Shown here one piece after another: positions 1 through 10,435 of a stretch of DNA of 64,000 nucleotides; position 1 is the first letter of the stretch, and the number at the start of each line of letters is the position of its first letter. The notes under the pieces were generated by a model that searched no databases, was not told where the DNA came from, and saw only the letters and a list, made by a program, of their open reading frames with translations. Source of the stretch: Phallus indusiatus (lineage: Eukaryota > Basidiomycota > Agaricomycetes > Phallales > Phallaceae); NCBI GenBank assembly GCA_027605045.1, contig JAQFWX010000021.1:186001-250000 (forward strand), written 5' to 3'. The position numbers were made by a program, and so were the translations under genes.

Positions 1-530
1 TCGTCTTTCCCCAAAAATCATTTGCCGCGCTGGGAAATACCGAAAGAAAAAGGAAAATGATATCAGATTTTATGCGACCGGACACGTATTTAATATGGAA
101 AAAACGGACAACTTGACCGCTCTTTTAGGAGCTTCTAGTAACAAAGGTGGAGTTAAACCTGTCAGGAAATAAATTCATGAAAAGAATGTTTCAAGTTCAT
201 CATTCACAGGCTCGCACCTCGATATAGACGTCCAAATCTAGACGAAAAAAAGATTAAACGGACATCTATGTCCAAAATAGAAAATGCATATCATTTACGA
301 ACCCTTCTTGTGCAACGATTGCGCGAAGACTGCCGACTAAACCCAACGAGGTCTTCCCGGTGTCCAGCTGCATCCGGGTTTTGACGACATCTTCGAAATG
401 TGACGAAATAGCAATCTACTTCTCGAATTTGGACATACCGAGCGGATAAAACGTAAGAATTTCGCTGTACATATGTTAAACTAGTTGACGGAGTTGGGTG
501 TTTTTCTTTCTTTCTTACCTGACACCCGCA
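1..530. other. Intergenic, no gene seen
   Basis: No supported coding exon was found. The last 40 bases are pyrimidine-rich, as expected for a fungal promoter or leader ahead of the small reading frame at 531 and SRP9 at 726. Confidence 0.5.
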
Positions 531-688
531 ATGGCACCAGCAGCGAAAGTCGCGACAAATGGTAATGCTATTTAGAAAATATCAGATGAGCTAGTAAATC
601 GAACTTTTGAGCCTTACGTTTTCTTGTTGAAGTAGACGACATCGTGTGGGTTGAAGGCAAAGCTAGGGGTCGAGGGAAAGAAGGGTAA
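531..688 (+). CDS. Possible spliced upstream microprotein ORF ahead of SRP9
   Basis: A short ATG frame (531-561) can be spliced by a GT-AG intron (562-635, 74 nt) to 636-688. This gives a 27-residue product rich in small and basic residues that ends in ARGRGKEG. Unspliced, the ATG frame stops after 14 codons. The stop lies 37 nt before the SRP9 ATG, so in the same transcript this would be an upstream ORF. The product matches no family I recognise. It may be simple leader sequence; the splice is inferred only from signals and phase. Confidence 0.25.
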
Positions 689-725
689 TACACTCATCTC
701 GGCGCCTAATGTTCTTTTCAACATC

Positions 726-1234
726 ATGGTCTATATCGCCAACTGGCAAGAGTTCCAGGAGGCAGCGGAATCTTTGTATAAAACGTCGCCTGCGAAGGTA
801 CGCAAGTTATTTTCTTTGTGAGGACCTTGATGTTAATTATATTTAGACCCGATACTGTGTGAAATGGCGGGCCACGGAAGGACATCTGGTTCTCAAAATT
901 ACTGACGATAACACAGTACTTTTCTCATTTTCTATTGTTCTTGGTGTTCACTTGGTTATCCTAATATTATCTCATCTAATAGTGCATCAAATACAAGACG
1001 CATTCTTCCATCTTCCTTAATCGCTTCGAAGCTCTAAACCTGAGCCTAATGAGGCAAATGCAAAACATACACACGACACCTTTGAATTCACCGTCTACCC
1101 TAAATGGCACAGCTCAAGGTATATCTGCCGTCGTTGCACCAGCACTAGGGAATATTATTGCGCCTGCTGCCGTTACGGGCCCAAGTTCTGCGGCAGTCGG
1201 TGTAAAGAAGAAAAAGCCCAAGAAAAAGAAGTAG
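726..1234 (+). CDS. SRP9: Signal recognition particle 9 kDa subunit (SRP9)
   Basis: SRP9 pairs with SRP14 to bind the Alu domain of SRP RNA and delays translation elongation while ribosomes are targeted to the ER. Exons 726-797, 847-915 and 983-1234 join in frame through GT-AG introns of 49 and 67 nt to give 130 residues. The N-terminal NWQEFQEAAESLY, the strand KWRATEGHLVLKITDD and CIKYKTHSSIFLNRFEALN follow the family's alpha-beta-beta-beta-alpha plan. The tail after residue 80 is Ser/Ala-rich and ends in a lysine run (KKKKPKKKK), typical of fungal SRP9 and longer than the animal protein. The ATG at 726 is chosen because it directly precedes the conserved first helix. Confidence 0.93.
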
Positions 1235-1442
1235 CTGGTCCAGCCTCGCGTTCCGTTCTATTGTGACCTGTCTCATTCCGTCTCTTCTATCCATTTATAT
1301 CAACTTGCTTCCCAATTCCTTTCCGAATAGAATTATTGATATAATTTCGCAGCCTACGGCAGTATAAGGTGTTCTTGGCGGCTACTGCGAAGCGGAGAGT
1401 ATGTCCTAGTTCCTTGGATCTCTCCATGTCTCCACTGACTTT

Positions 1443-2053
1443 CTATTTTAACCCGTTATCTCTCCCCAGCGTGAAAGCCGCAACGTCGTTCAATATATTT
1501 TTTATCGTCACTTGACTGAAACTCTGTGGGTCGTCAGCGGCACCAGATAAGACATGTTGCCTTCGCAGACGGAGCGTTCTGCAAGTTTGAGCGTCACACT
1601 GCAAAATCCGCGTCAAAATACTCCATAAAGCGTTAGTAAATAGTGTAATTGGCTCTAAATCATGTATGGAAAAAACGTTGGCCTTAATCCGACTTTGCAC
1701 TTGGCCTGGTGACAGCGGAGTGGTGTTTGCAGGAGGGGCTTGACGCACGCAGCGCCGCCAACTCTTCTCTGAGAACATTAATCTCGTGTGAAGGTATCCT
1801 AAACGACGCAAAGCCATTAAAACTCAGTGTCATTATGGTGGACAAACTTGCTTACGGGCATTATCCGCATTAGTTCTTGCCCGCATCTCAGCTGATCGTC
1901 TTGCACACGTCCAGCAGCAGCATTTCTTTCCTGGCGGATATCATTCCGTTCCTGCATCAGCTGAGAAAGCCGAAACTCCCATCCCGCCGACCTCGATCGT
2001 TGTGCTGTCAACTTATTGACATTTGTGCGTGCCTCGCGCAGCTCTTGTTGCAA
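1443..2053 (-). CDS. Hypothetical protein, partly coiled coil (exon model uncertain)
   Basis: Two adjoining minus-strand frames look coding. The upstream one (2053 to about 1860) encodes an Arg/Glu/Gln-rich helix beginning MQQELREARTNVNKLTAQ, typical of a coiled coil. A GTAAGC donor follows near 1857, after residues MRIMP. One acceptor choice continues the helix as INVLREELAALRA. The downstream frame to 1443 has no recognised domain. The full intron set and the true start could not be resolved. No function is proposed, and the region could be a decayed gene. Confidence 0.3.
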
Positions 2054-2985
2054 TATGTGGTCGCGTCAGATAACCCTGTCTTGACAATAAGCTTTTGAAT
2101 CCGCTAATATAATAACAGCAAGTGGTGAGACATTGATGCATGGTTGAACAAAGATGAACTGTAAACACACCGATTCCATGGAGTTCTCTTCAACAAGAGT
2201 AGTAGTCTGCTTGTTAGACACTCGATATGTTGTTGTGGGTTTAAAAAGTTGGCGCATCTAATGAGGCTATGCTGACCCATATGTTCCATGTTGCTTAAGC
2301 GGAAAGAACACGCGTCACCACTTTACGACGTACTTGACGGGATAATCCAGCATCCTGCTTTGGGCGTAGGCCTTGTATCTCTGCAACAAGCCTGTCCGAT
2401 TTTTGTTGAACAATAAATCGTGAGACAAAGCTAATTATCGGGCGCAAGAATGAATTAAGACTCACGTGCACTCAGAACAACACAACTTTCGAGCTTTGTT
2501 TTGACACTCTTCTTGCATTCTTGAGACAATCCTCGGACACGACGGGACTGGAAGAACCTGAACTCGGTGCTGGTAGTGAACTTGCCATCATAGTCAAGGC
2601 AGTTTATGACGAAGGAAAAGGTAAATCAGCGGGGTTGAGTACTGAGTCTCAGTAAAAACGGGGGCTGAGAAAAAATCAAAATTAGTCAGAATTAGTAAGA
2701 ATCCGTCAGAAAAAGCTAAAACAATTGCGCTTAAGACGACGAAATGATGTTTGCTGATTTTGGCTGAGAGTGTATTGACCAATCCCAGCGTGAATACAGT
2801 CTGATTGCCGATGGCAAGGAAAATGTTTTGAACAAAATAACAAAAAAAATTAGACACTCCGGGGAGTCGAACTAGCAGTCCAGAGTATTGGACACACCAA
2901 ATGTGTCAAGGAACCAAATGCTGATGCAAAAATTTCGTCAATTGACATATTGATCAAACCATTTGGATTTGCATTGATGAATACA
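2054..2985. other. Intergenic; no supported gene
   Basis: Only short, unsupported frames occur. Around 2850-2925 the minus strand has a vaguely tRNA-like stretch (an AGTTCGACTC block followed by a T-run) that does not fold as a proper tRNA. Confidence 0.4.
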
Positions 2986-3163
2986 TGTCAAGTACCGATA
3001 TCTGGGAACGGCTATAGATACTATAATATACTTTAGTCACTGAATATAACACTATTAACCGTCACTGTTGGATGACGATAGTCAGGACTTGGCCTCAACC
3101 TATAAGAGGTTGTGCCGCGACAGTCTTCTTCAGGATCTGTCCTGACGTTCGTCACGAGTGTTG
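2986..3163 (+). repeat. 178-bp dispersed repeat, copy A (inverted relative to copy B)
   Basis: This begins TGTCAAGTACCGATATC and ends CACGAGTGTTG. Its reverse complement matches 23586-23763 with scattered substitutions over the same 178-bp length. The TGTCA edge resembles an LTR end. A minus-strand TATATAAAC lies further out near 3435-3443, so copy A may be the R-U5 end of an old LTR running leftward. Flanking bases of the two copies differ, so no target duplication is seen. Confidence 0.6.
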
Positions 3164-3600
3164 AGTTCTTCGAGGACGTTTCTGATATGTGTGTTCCGAG
3201 CTTCGAGAGTCGCGAGCTGTATCTCGTACTGAATGATATCAAGCTTGATGATAATGAAGAAAGCTTCAAGATGTAGCTCTCGGCAACGACGGATGGCTTC
3301 CGTCGCTGCAAGTCTCGAGGGATGATCTCGACGTTCAATGGTGAATAGAATAAGAGAAGGAGAGTTGTTATAGAGATATCGAACTACGTTCGATATTAAG
3401 TCTGAAGAACTATCTACGTGTATGCTAGGGTTTATATACATGTCAGATAAATAATTCTAACTCAGTTCGAAATAGATTCCGAACTTGAGAAATACAAACA
3501 AGTCGTGAGATTCGTAAGTAGCATCAATATATGCAGGGTATGATGTCTCATGTGATGAACATGAGGTGCGCAGGGATGAGAGCTGTGCATACATGGACTA
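3164..3600. other. Probable old LTR or retroelement remnant
   Basis: Between copy A of the 178-bp repeat and the TA-flanked element lies a minus-strand open stretch (3441-3130, 103 codons) that runs into the repeat. Because it overlaps the repeat edge and starts next to a TATA-like box, it is more likely LTR or leader sequence than a protein gene. Confidence 0.3.
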
Positions 3601-4333
3601 AGGCTGTTCACGGGTATGGCTATACCCGGGTACCCGTGACAGGTACCTGTCACAAAACCCGCGGGTTCGGGTACCCAAACCCGCGGGTTTAATTTCGCTT
3701 AAAACCCGAGGGTGCAGGTATGGACTCCCTTAAAAATGCAAGGGTGCGGGTTTCAGTCTTGAATTTTTTGCAGGTACCCGCAGGTACCCGGGTTTTATTT
3801 TTGAACCAGAGGAGGCACTTGTGCAAATTTTTTATTTTGCTTCTAGAGAGCTTAATTTTGCTCCAAATCAAAAAAGGAAAAAAATGTACTAAATATTTTA
3901 TTTTTTCCTACATTTTCGATTTTGGCTTACATAAGCACCCACTTAAACAATAGACGCCCAAAGCAATTATCGAGGCATTTGTGCGAATTTTTTATTTTTG
4001 CTCTAGAAAGCTCAATTTTGCTCCAAATCCAAAATGGAAAAAAATGTATTAGATAATTTTTTGATATCTACATTTTCAATTTTTGTTTACATAAGCGGGC
4101 GCTAGGTACTTACCCGCAGGTACCCGTGGGTACCTGCATATTTGAGTAGACCCTCGGGTAAACCCGGGTAAACACCCGGGTTTTGAGAGGTAAAACCCTA
4201 GGGTGCGGGTTTGGCTTTTAAAAGCACGGGTACCCGTGGGAAAAACCCGCGAGGGTGCGGGTCTGGGTCTGAGTAACCAAGGGTACCCGAAAACGGGTAC
4301 CCAAACCCGCGGGTTGGCACCCGTGAACAGCCT
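3601..4333. mobile_element. TA-flanked MITE-like element, copy 1 (733 bp)
   Basis: The ends are inverted: AGGCTGTTCACGGGT at 3601 and ACCCGTGAACAGCCT ending at 4333. They are flanked by TA at 3599-3600 and 4334-4335, the target duplication of Tc1/mariner-type elements. The interior has clusters of GGGTACC/GGTACCC and two AT-rich blocks, with no transposase. A rearranged, partly deleted copy in inverted orientation is at 21911-22359. Assignment to Tc1/mariner rests only on the TA duplication. Confidence 0.75.
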
Positions 4334-4335
4334 TA

Positions 4336-4472
4336 ACATGGACCTACGTTCATCATCTATGATCTCATAACCGGAACGTGCATGGAATATTCTAGAAAGG
4401 CCTTTCCGCGGGTGTTCCAGGAGTTAAGAGAGACGGTTGCGTCTCTATTCGAGTTGCGAGGTTGATGGGGAT
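4336..4472 (-). other. Pre-insertion flank, possibly a piece of a disrupted reading frame
   Basis: This short unique piece is trapped between the TA-flanked element and an LTR. On the minus strand it has an open stretch beginning IPINLATRIETQPSLL and ending at a TAG near 4390. It might contin the frame broken by Gypsy-1, but the intervening LTRs lack clean duplications, so the join cannot be proven. Confidence 0.25.
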
Positions 4473-4872
4473 TGTTAGGGCTACTCAGCTCACACTAGAG
4501 GGAGGGGATCCTAAGTAAATATATTGAGGGAGAAACTAACTACTCACCTAGAGGGAGGGGATCCTAAGAGAACAAGCTTAGGGACCCTCACTCTAGGTAC
4601 AGCTACTATATACATAAAACGACGACGCGGCGTGCGGCCCTGACACAGCTAAGTGCCAGGCGCCCAAGCCGAGCCTAAGCGACGTGATGTCACGGGCATC
4701 ACGCCGGGTATGAGCGCGCAACGCGCACGAGTAAAGAATGTGAAATAGAGACGGAGGGAGCAAACGGAAGGTGGATTTAATGTACGGGAAATGTAAATGA
4801 AATGGAAATGAACATATACCGAGGATAATAAATAAGGAAAAAGGAGGGGACGCGGTAGTGTACCCTGACAGG
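4473..4872 (-). mobile_element. Solo LTR a, Gypsy-1 family
   Basis: This 400-bp copy matches the Gypsy-1 LTRs, running TGTTAGGGCTACTCAG to GTACCCTGACA on the plus strand. It includes the TATATA box and the AAGCTTGTTCT motif on the minus strand. It abuts LTR b head to head at a shared TGACA. No 5-bp duplication flanks it. Confidence 0.85.
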
Positions 4873-5259
4873 TGCGCTACCGCCGTCTCTCATTTTTCTA
4901 TTTATTATCATTGGCATCATTTCATTCCTATTCCATTTACCGTTTCCGTATTTTACTTTTACTTTCCGTTCCCTTGTTCTGTCTCTATTTCACTTTCCTT
5001 ACTCGCACGCGTAGCGCGCTCGTACACGGCATGATGCCCGTGACATCACGTCGCTTAGGTTCGGCTTAGGCGCCTGGCACTTAGCTGTGTCAGGGCCGCA
5101 CGCCACGTCGTCATTTTATGTATATAGTAGCTGTACCTAGAGTGAGGGTCCCTAAGCTTGTTCTCTTAGGATCCCCTCCCTCTAGGTGAGTAGTATAGTT
5201 ATCTTCCAATATATTGCTTAGGATCCCCTCCCTCTAGCCCGAGCTGAGTAGCCCTAACA
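4868..5259 (+). mobile_element. Solo LTR b, Gypsy-1 family, inverted against LTR a
   Basis: This is the same family as LTR a but in plus orientation. It ends GAGTAGCCCTAACA, with a slightly altered start (TGACAGGTGCGC). With LTR a it forms a near-perfect inverted repeat of about 390 bp per arm and no internal sequence. No flanking duplication is visible, which suggests recombination between elements rather than two simple insertions. Confidence 0.85.
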
Positions 5260-5267
5260 AGGGCCCC

Positions 5268-5663
5268 TGTTAGGGCACGACCGTTCAGCGATAAGACTTA
5301 AGGATCGGACTGCTACTATAACCCAGTAACCCAGTCTATAATAGCGCAAGGAACTACACATGCGCGCACGGAAGTATATATACATGTTTACGTTATCTCT
5401 AACCAATAACTAACAGGTGCATTATCTGCCAATAGGAAGAGTCGGCAGTCGAGGACATACGAACGACATAGGGAAGGAGGGAGATGTGACAGAATGAGGC
5501 GAACGGAGAAACGGAGGGAGTTCGGGAGAATACGCGGGGGATGAGTACGGACCGGCATACCGGGTACCGTAAGACCGACGTAGAGCACGTAGGCATCTAA
5601 GTAGGTCGTACTATACTACGCTAATATACTAGAATGACCGTAAACCCGGGACGTACCCTGACA
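5268..5663 (-). mobile_element. Solo LTR c, related but distinct family, target duplication GCCCC
   Basis: The ends TGTTAGGGCACGACC and GGACGTACCCTGACA resemble the Gypsy-1 LTR ends, but the interior differs. It is 396 bp long. GCCCC occurs directly on both sides (5263-5267 and 5664-5668), a clean 5-bp duplication, so this is a solo LTR left by LTR-LTR recombination. A TATATATA stretch lies inside near 5367-5375. Confidence 0.85.
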
Positions 5664-5679
5664 GCCCCGATCAGAGTAT

Positions 5680-6075
5680 TGTTAGGGCTACTCAGCTCAC
5701 ACTAGAGGGAGGGGATCCTAAGAGAATGTATTGGAAGGGAAACTAACTACTCACCTAGAGGGAGGGGATCCTAAGAGAACAAGCTTAGGGACCCTCACTC
5801 TAGGTACAGCTACTATATACATAAAACGACGACGCGGCGTGCGGCCCTGACACAGCTAAGTGCCAGGCGCCCAAGCCGAACCTAAGCGACGTGATGTCAC
5901 GGGCATCACGCCGGGTACGAGCGCGCGACGTGCGCGAGTAGAGAAAGTGAAATAGAGACAGAACAAGGAAACGGAGAGTGAAAGTAAAATATGGAAATGA
6001 TAAATAGAATAGAAAGGAAACGATGCCGATGATAATAAATAGGAAAATGAGAGACGGCGGTAGCGTACCCTGACA
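5680..6075 (-). repeat. Gypsy-1 3' LTR
   Basis: This 396-bp LTR has TG...CA ends. It is preceded, on the element's strand, by the polypurine tract. It differs from the 5' LTR at about three positions. Confidence 0.9.
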
Positions 6076-6088
6076 CCATCCCCCCTTC
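6076..6088 (-). promoter_or_regulatory. Gypsy-1 polypurine tract
   Basis: On the minus strand GAAGGGGGGATGG directly precedes the 3' LTR (TGTCAGGG) and overlaps the integrase stop codon. This is the expected primer for plus-strand DNA synthesis. Confidence 0.8.
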
Positions 6089-7612
6089 AACGAGGCGGCG
6101 TCCCGACGCCTGTAGCTTCGACTAATGACGCCTGTAACTTTGAGAAATCGAACCGAGGGCGACGATGGAAAAGAAGGCCATTTATCGAGCGTGGCGCACT
6201 CGGATGTTCGCGGTGGAATTCCTTAATGAGATCCGGGGCTGCAATATTTGACTCGGGTTCCCACTGATCGTGCTCGGGACCATAGCCTTCCCAACGCACC
6301 TTATACTCGAGTCGTCTCCGGAAGACACGACTGTCTAAGATCCGTTCCACGACATAGTGTTCACCATCATCTCTGACCTCAGGAGGGGGGGGGGCCTTAA
6401 CGCGACGACCCGGGATTGTATCTTCAACCTTTGGACGCAACTTCCCGACGTGGAACACTGGATGAAGCCTTGACATCGACAGTGGTAAACGCAGCTTGTA
6501 TGCGTGTGATCCGACCTTGCTGACTATCGGAAAAGGCCCCAAGTACCGATGCGATAACTTGGCGGAGGGCCTGGTGGTACGGATATCGCTCGAATCAAGG
6601 TATACCTTGTCGCCAACCTTGTATTCAGGTGCCGGGATGTGTTTCCGATCGTAGTACTTGGCCATCTCGTCTTTCGACCTGGCTATAGCGGCCTTGGCTT
6701 CCTCTATTGTCGACTCCATACGCGTCTTGAACTCGTTGACAGATTCGATCTTTGAGTCGGCAACCAGCGGTTCGAATCCCATACGAGGATGTCGTCCAGT
6801 GTCGAGTTCAAAGGGTGTTGAACGCGTGGCTGAGTGTACGTGGTTGTTATATGCGAACTCAGCCAAGGGCAGTATCTGGTCCCAGTCGTCCTGTCGCTCA
6901 GAGGTGAAAAGTCGAAGGTACTGTTCGACTTCTGCGTTGACACGCTCTGTCTGACCATCGGTTTGAGGATGATATGCCGTAGAGGGTGCAAGCCGTATGC
7001 CAAGGAGCCTAGAAAGCTCCTGTGTGAAGCGGGACGCGAACTGGGGGCCCCTGTCAGAGATCACCTTCATGGGGAGACCGTGGAGCTTCCAGACGTGTTG
7101 AAGGTACAGACGGGCTAGACCTGTCGCGTCAAGTGTCGTAAATGTCGGCACGAAATGAACCCGCTTGGTGAGAGAGTCGACGACAGAGAGGATAGCGTCG
7201 AAACCGTTGGATTCTGGTAGCTCCACGATGAAGTCGACTGAGATGTGTTCCCAAGGTCGACTTGGCACTTCTGTGGGTCGGAGAAGGCCATAGGGAGCAT
7301 GACGAGACGGTTTCGTACGTAGACACATGTCGCAGGCCTCGACATAGCGTTGGACATACCTAGAGACACCCGGCCACCAGAAGGTGCGCGAAACGAGCTC
7401 GAGAGTCTTGAAACGACCCGGGTGACCACCGAGTTTGGTGTCGTGGTGTCTGGAAAGGATTTTCCGACGCAACTCGTCGACGTTTGGCACGTAAACCTTG
7501 CCGTGATAATAGAGGAGGTCCTGGTCTTCAAACCATTCCGACGAGTGAGCTGAACGACCACCCAGTGCACGAAGTGTTGCAACGGCTTTGGAAACGCTAT
7601 CTTCGACCTTGC
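6087..7612 (-). pseudogene. Gypsy-1 pol, 3' part: integrase and chromodomain (separated from RT by an LTR)
   Basis: The C-terminal part of Gypsy-1 pol inserts element cDNA into the genome. It has a zinc-binding HHCC region (GGHPGRFKTLELV to CDMCLRTK). The catalytic core has Asp in SVDFIVELP, Asp in ISDRGPQFASRF and Glu in TDGQTERVNAEVEQ. A GPY-like region follows, then a chromodomain with YKVRWEGYGPEHDQWEPESN that is thought to steer insertion to modified chromatin. The frame is open across 7490-7612 up to the LTR. Deleting the LTR and one CTTGC rejoins it in frame with the RT part at 8012. As it stands it has no promoter or start of its own. Confidence 0.9.
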
Positions 7613-8011
7613 TGTCAGGGTACGCTACCGCGTCCCCTCATTTTTCCTCATTTATTATCATCGGTATATATTCCCCTCTACTTTATTTATATTTCCCATA
7701 TATTATCTCCACCCTCCGTTTGCTCCCTCTGTCTCTATTCCACTTTCTCTACTTGCGCGCGTCGCGCGTTCGCACCCGGCGTGACGCCGTAGGCGTCACG
7801 TCGCTTATGTTCGGTTTGGGCGTCTGGCACTTAGCTGTGTCAGGGCCGCACGCCGCGCTATCGTTTTTCATGTATATAGTCGCTGTCCCTAGAGTGAGGG
7901 TCCCTAAGCTTGTTCTCTTAGGATCCCCTCCCTCTAGGTGAGTAGTTAGTTCTCCCCAATATATTTATCTTAGGATCCCCTCCCTCTAGTGTGAGCTGAG
8001 TAGCCCTAACA
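7613..8011 (+). mobile_element. Solo LTR e (Gypsy-1 family) inserted in Gypsy-1 pol
   Basis: This 399-bp LTR in plus orientation runs TGTCAGGGTACGCTACC to GAGTAGCCCTAACA. It is flanked by CTTGC at 7608-7612 and 8012-8016. It has the TATATA box and AAGCTTGTTCT (7906-7916). The host element is of the same family, so this insertion shows continued activity after Gypsy-1 arrived. Confidence 0.92.
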
Positions 8012-10435
8012 CTTGCCTTCCCGATTGGCCTTGCGAATCTGGCGTAGCAAGTCCTCCTCCTCCCCTTTAAGGCGGAATGTTTGCAGAGCATTGATTGCAA
8101 ACATTTCGGGTCAGATTAGGGTGACGCCACGATTGTCGTCCTTTCCCGAGCCATGATCTGGGTGGCGGGATAGGCCATCAGGTTTCCCCATCGACTTACC
8201 CGGTATATGCTGTAGGGTGAAGTCGAATCGCGAGAGATATACTGACCATCTAGCTTGACGACGATTGAGGTTTCGCGCGGACATGAAATACTCGAGATTC
8301 TTGTGATCAGTCCGTATGTCGATAGGGTGAGATGCGCCTTCGAGAAAGTGTCGCCATTCCTCTAAAGATCGTATGATAGCGAGCATCTCCTTGTCGTGAA
8401 TCTCATAGTTGCGTTCGACAGGGCTGAGGGCCTTCGAGAAGAACGCAACTGGGTGCCATTTACCGTCCTCGTTCGACAACTGTGAGAGAACCGCGCCTGT
8501 TGCAAAGTCGGAGCTGTCTGCTTCAACCCGGTAAGGATTAGCGGGGTTGGGAATGAGAAGAATGGGGGCAGAGGTGATCGACGACTTCAGAGTATCGAAA
8601 GCATGCTGACAAGTGTCGGACCAGACGAAAGGCGTATCTTTCTTGGTTAACCCGAACATGGGATTGGCAATACGCGCGAAATCCTTGATAAACCGACGGT
8701 AGAAGTTGGCGAAGCCCAAGAAGGACTGAACCTCAGTGACGTTCTTCGGGATGGGCCAGTCTCTGACACCCGAGACTTTCGCGGGATCCATCTCGACGGT
8801 GTTCTCGGAAATGACAACACCCAAGTACTCGATCTTAGTCCGGCAGAATTCGCACTTCTCTGCCTTGAGATACAGCTTGTGCTCGCGGAGACGTTCGAGA
8901 ACGCGTCGTGTTACCTGGTCATGTTGTTCCCGATCCCGAGTATAGATGAGAATGTCGTCGATGTAGACGGCAACGACACCTTCCGAGATCATGTCCTCGA
9001 AGATCTCGTTCATCATTGTCTGGAAGGTCGCAGGGCTATTTGTGAGACCAAAGAACATTACCAGAGGTTCGAAAAGGCCGCGGTTGGTGCGGAAAGCAGC
9101 CTTCCACTCGTCTCCTTCCTTTATCCGCACATTGTTGTAACCCCAGCGCACGTCCAGCTTGGTAAAGTACCGGGCACCTTGCAATTTGTTGATGAGCTCT
9201 GAGATCAGGGGCAGCGGGTAACGGTTCTTAATCGTCATAGCATTCAATGCCCGATAGTCCTGGATGAGACGAAGAGAGCCATCTTTCTTCTTAATGAAGA
9301 ATACCGGGGACGCCATGGGCGACTTGGAGGGTCGGATTCGTCCAGACGCAAGGTTTTCTTCTAGAAACGCATCTAACTCGGCCTGCTCGTTGGGTGACAA
9401 CGGGTAGATCTTGCACGACTTGGGCTCAGAACCTGGCACAAGCTCTATCGGGTGATCCCACTTCTTCGATTGCGGCAACGAGTCGAACGACTCCTTCGAG
9501 AAAATGTCGGCAAAGTCGTGGAACCTCTCTGGCACGATATCCCGAAAACCCTTGGGAGCTGGTACGTCTGCGTTGTTGGCGTGGGCCTGCGCCAGTCGCT
9601 GGGAGATGGTCTCGGTGGCATATATGCGGTGAGTGTCGGGCTCGTCGGGTAGCATTGATATCGCGAACAGTCGATCACCCTCTTCAATCTCAGACTCGAC
9701 GTCGACCAGGTCTGGTATGTCAGGATCATCGGCCTCAGTGTCGTCGAGCTCTGGCAGAGGTGCGCATCGGATCTGTTGGAACGCGCGCTTAGAGAGCTTA
9801 CCCGCTGGCCAGCGTGGGGCACAAGACCGACAGCTGGGGCTGCAGCGCATGAACTCTACTTGACCAGTTGTGTAGTCTATAACGGGATTGTGAGCCTTGA
9901 ACCACGGCAGTCCAAACAGGACGGGATACTTGAGTGAGGTAACGGCGAACAAGGTGCGTTCAGAGTGATCCCGAAAGCGAACAACGAGGTCGACAATGTG
10001 GGTGATAGAGCCAGCGTGGTTGGGCGTACCGTCGACGTTAAACACGGGAATGGGTTTAGCAAGGCGTACGGAGGGAAGCCGATGTTTCTCGACAAAGTCG
10101 CGATCGAGGAACATACCGCTAGCCCCGGTGTCCAGCATGGCCTTGCTGTGCAGCAGGGCTCCGGTGTCAACACTCTGTAGCTCTACTGGAATCTCTAGCT
10201 TCTGTGTGCCTGCGGTAGCTGCGAGTCGGTATTCCTTTGGCAATGCACGACGTTGAGAAGGCGACAGCATACATGGGGTAGAAACAGAACGTGTGGCAGG
10301 TGGAGGCGATTCTTTGGGTTTGTCAGGGGATGCAACAGGGGTAGTTAGATTCGAATCAGAAGTGTCATTTTGTTCGCGATCTATGTACAAAATGTCGAAT
10401 CTATTAGATGTCGGCAACGAGGGTGCATCTGTCAC
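8012..10435 (-). pseudogene. Gypsy-1 pol, 5' part: protease, reverse transcriptase, RNase H
   Basis: Starting in the -1 frame relative to gag at 10435, this part has an aspartic protease (MLDTGASGMFLDRDF) and a reverse transcriptase (FIKKKDGSLRLIQDYRALN, YIDD catalytic box). RNase H follows (VEADSSDFATGAVLSQL) and the frame runs to a TGA at 8111-8113. The same frame stays open past that stop (PEMFAINALQTFRLKG) until the inserted LTR, so the TGA is premature and probably a C-to-T change of a CGA codon. Gag and pol overlap by 4 nt. No canonical slippery heptamer is seen in the overlap, so the frameshift mechanism is unclear. Confidence 0.9.

Noticed and set aside
2850..2925. tRNA-like stretch on the minus strand (AGTTCGACTC followed by a T-run)
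   Set aside because: The T-arm stem does not pair, the anticodon loop would be six bases and the total length is too short for a tRNA.
3601..4333. Clustered GGGTACC repeats considered as a CRISPR-like or satellite array
   Set aside because: Spacing is irregular, there are no unique spacers of constant length, and the block has transposon ends.
6769..6779. Perfect tRNA B-box consensus GGTTCGAATCC
   Set aside because: It lies within the integrase coding sequence of Gypsy-1 and no tRNA fold surrounds it.
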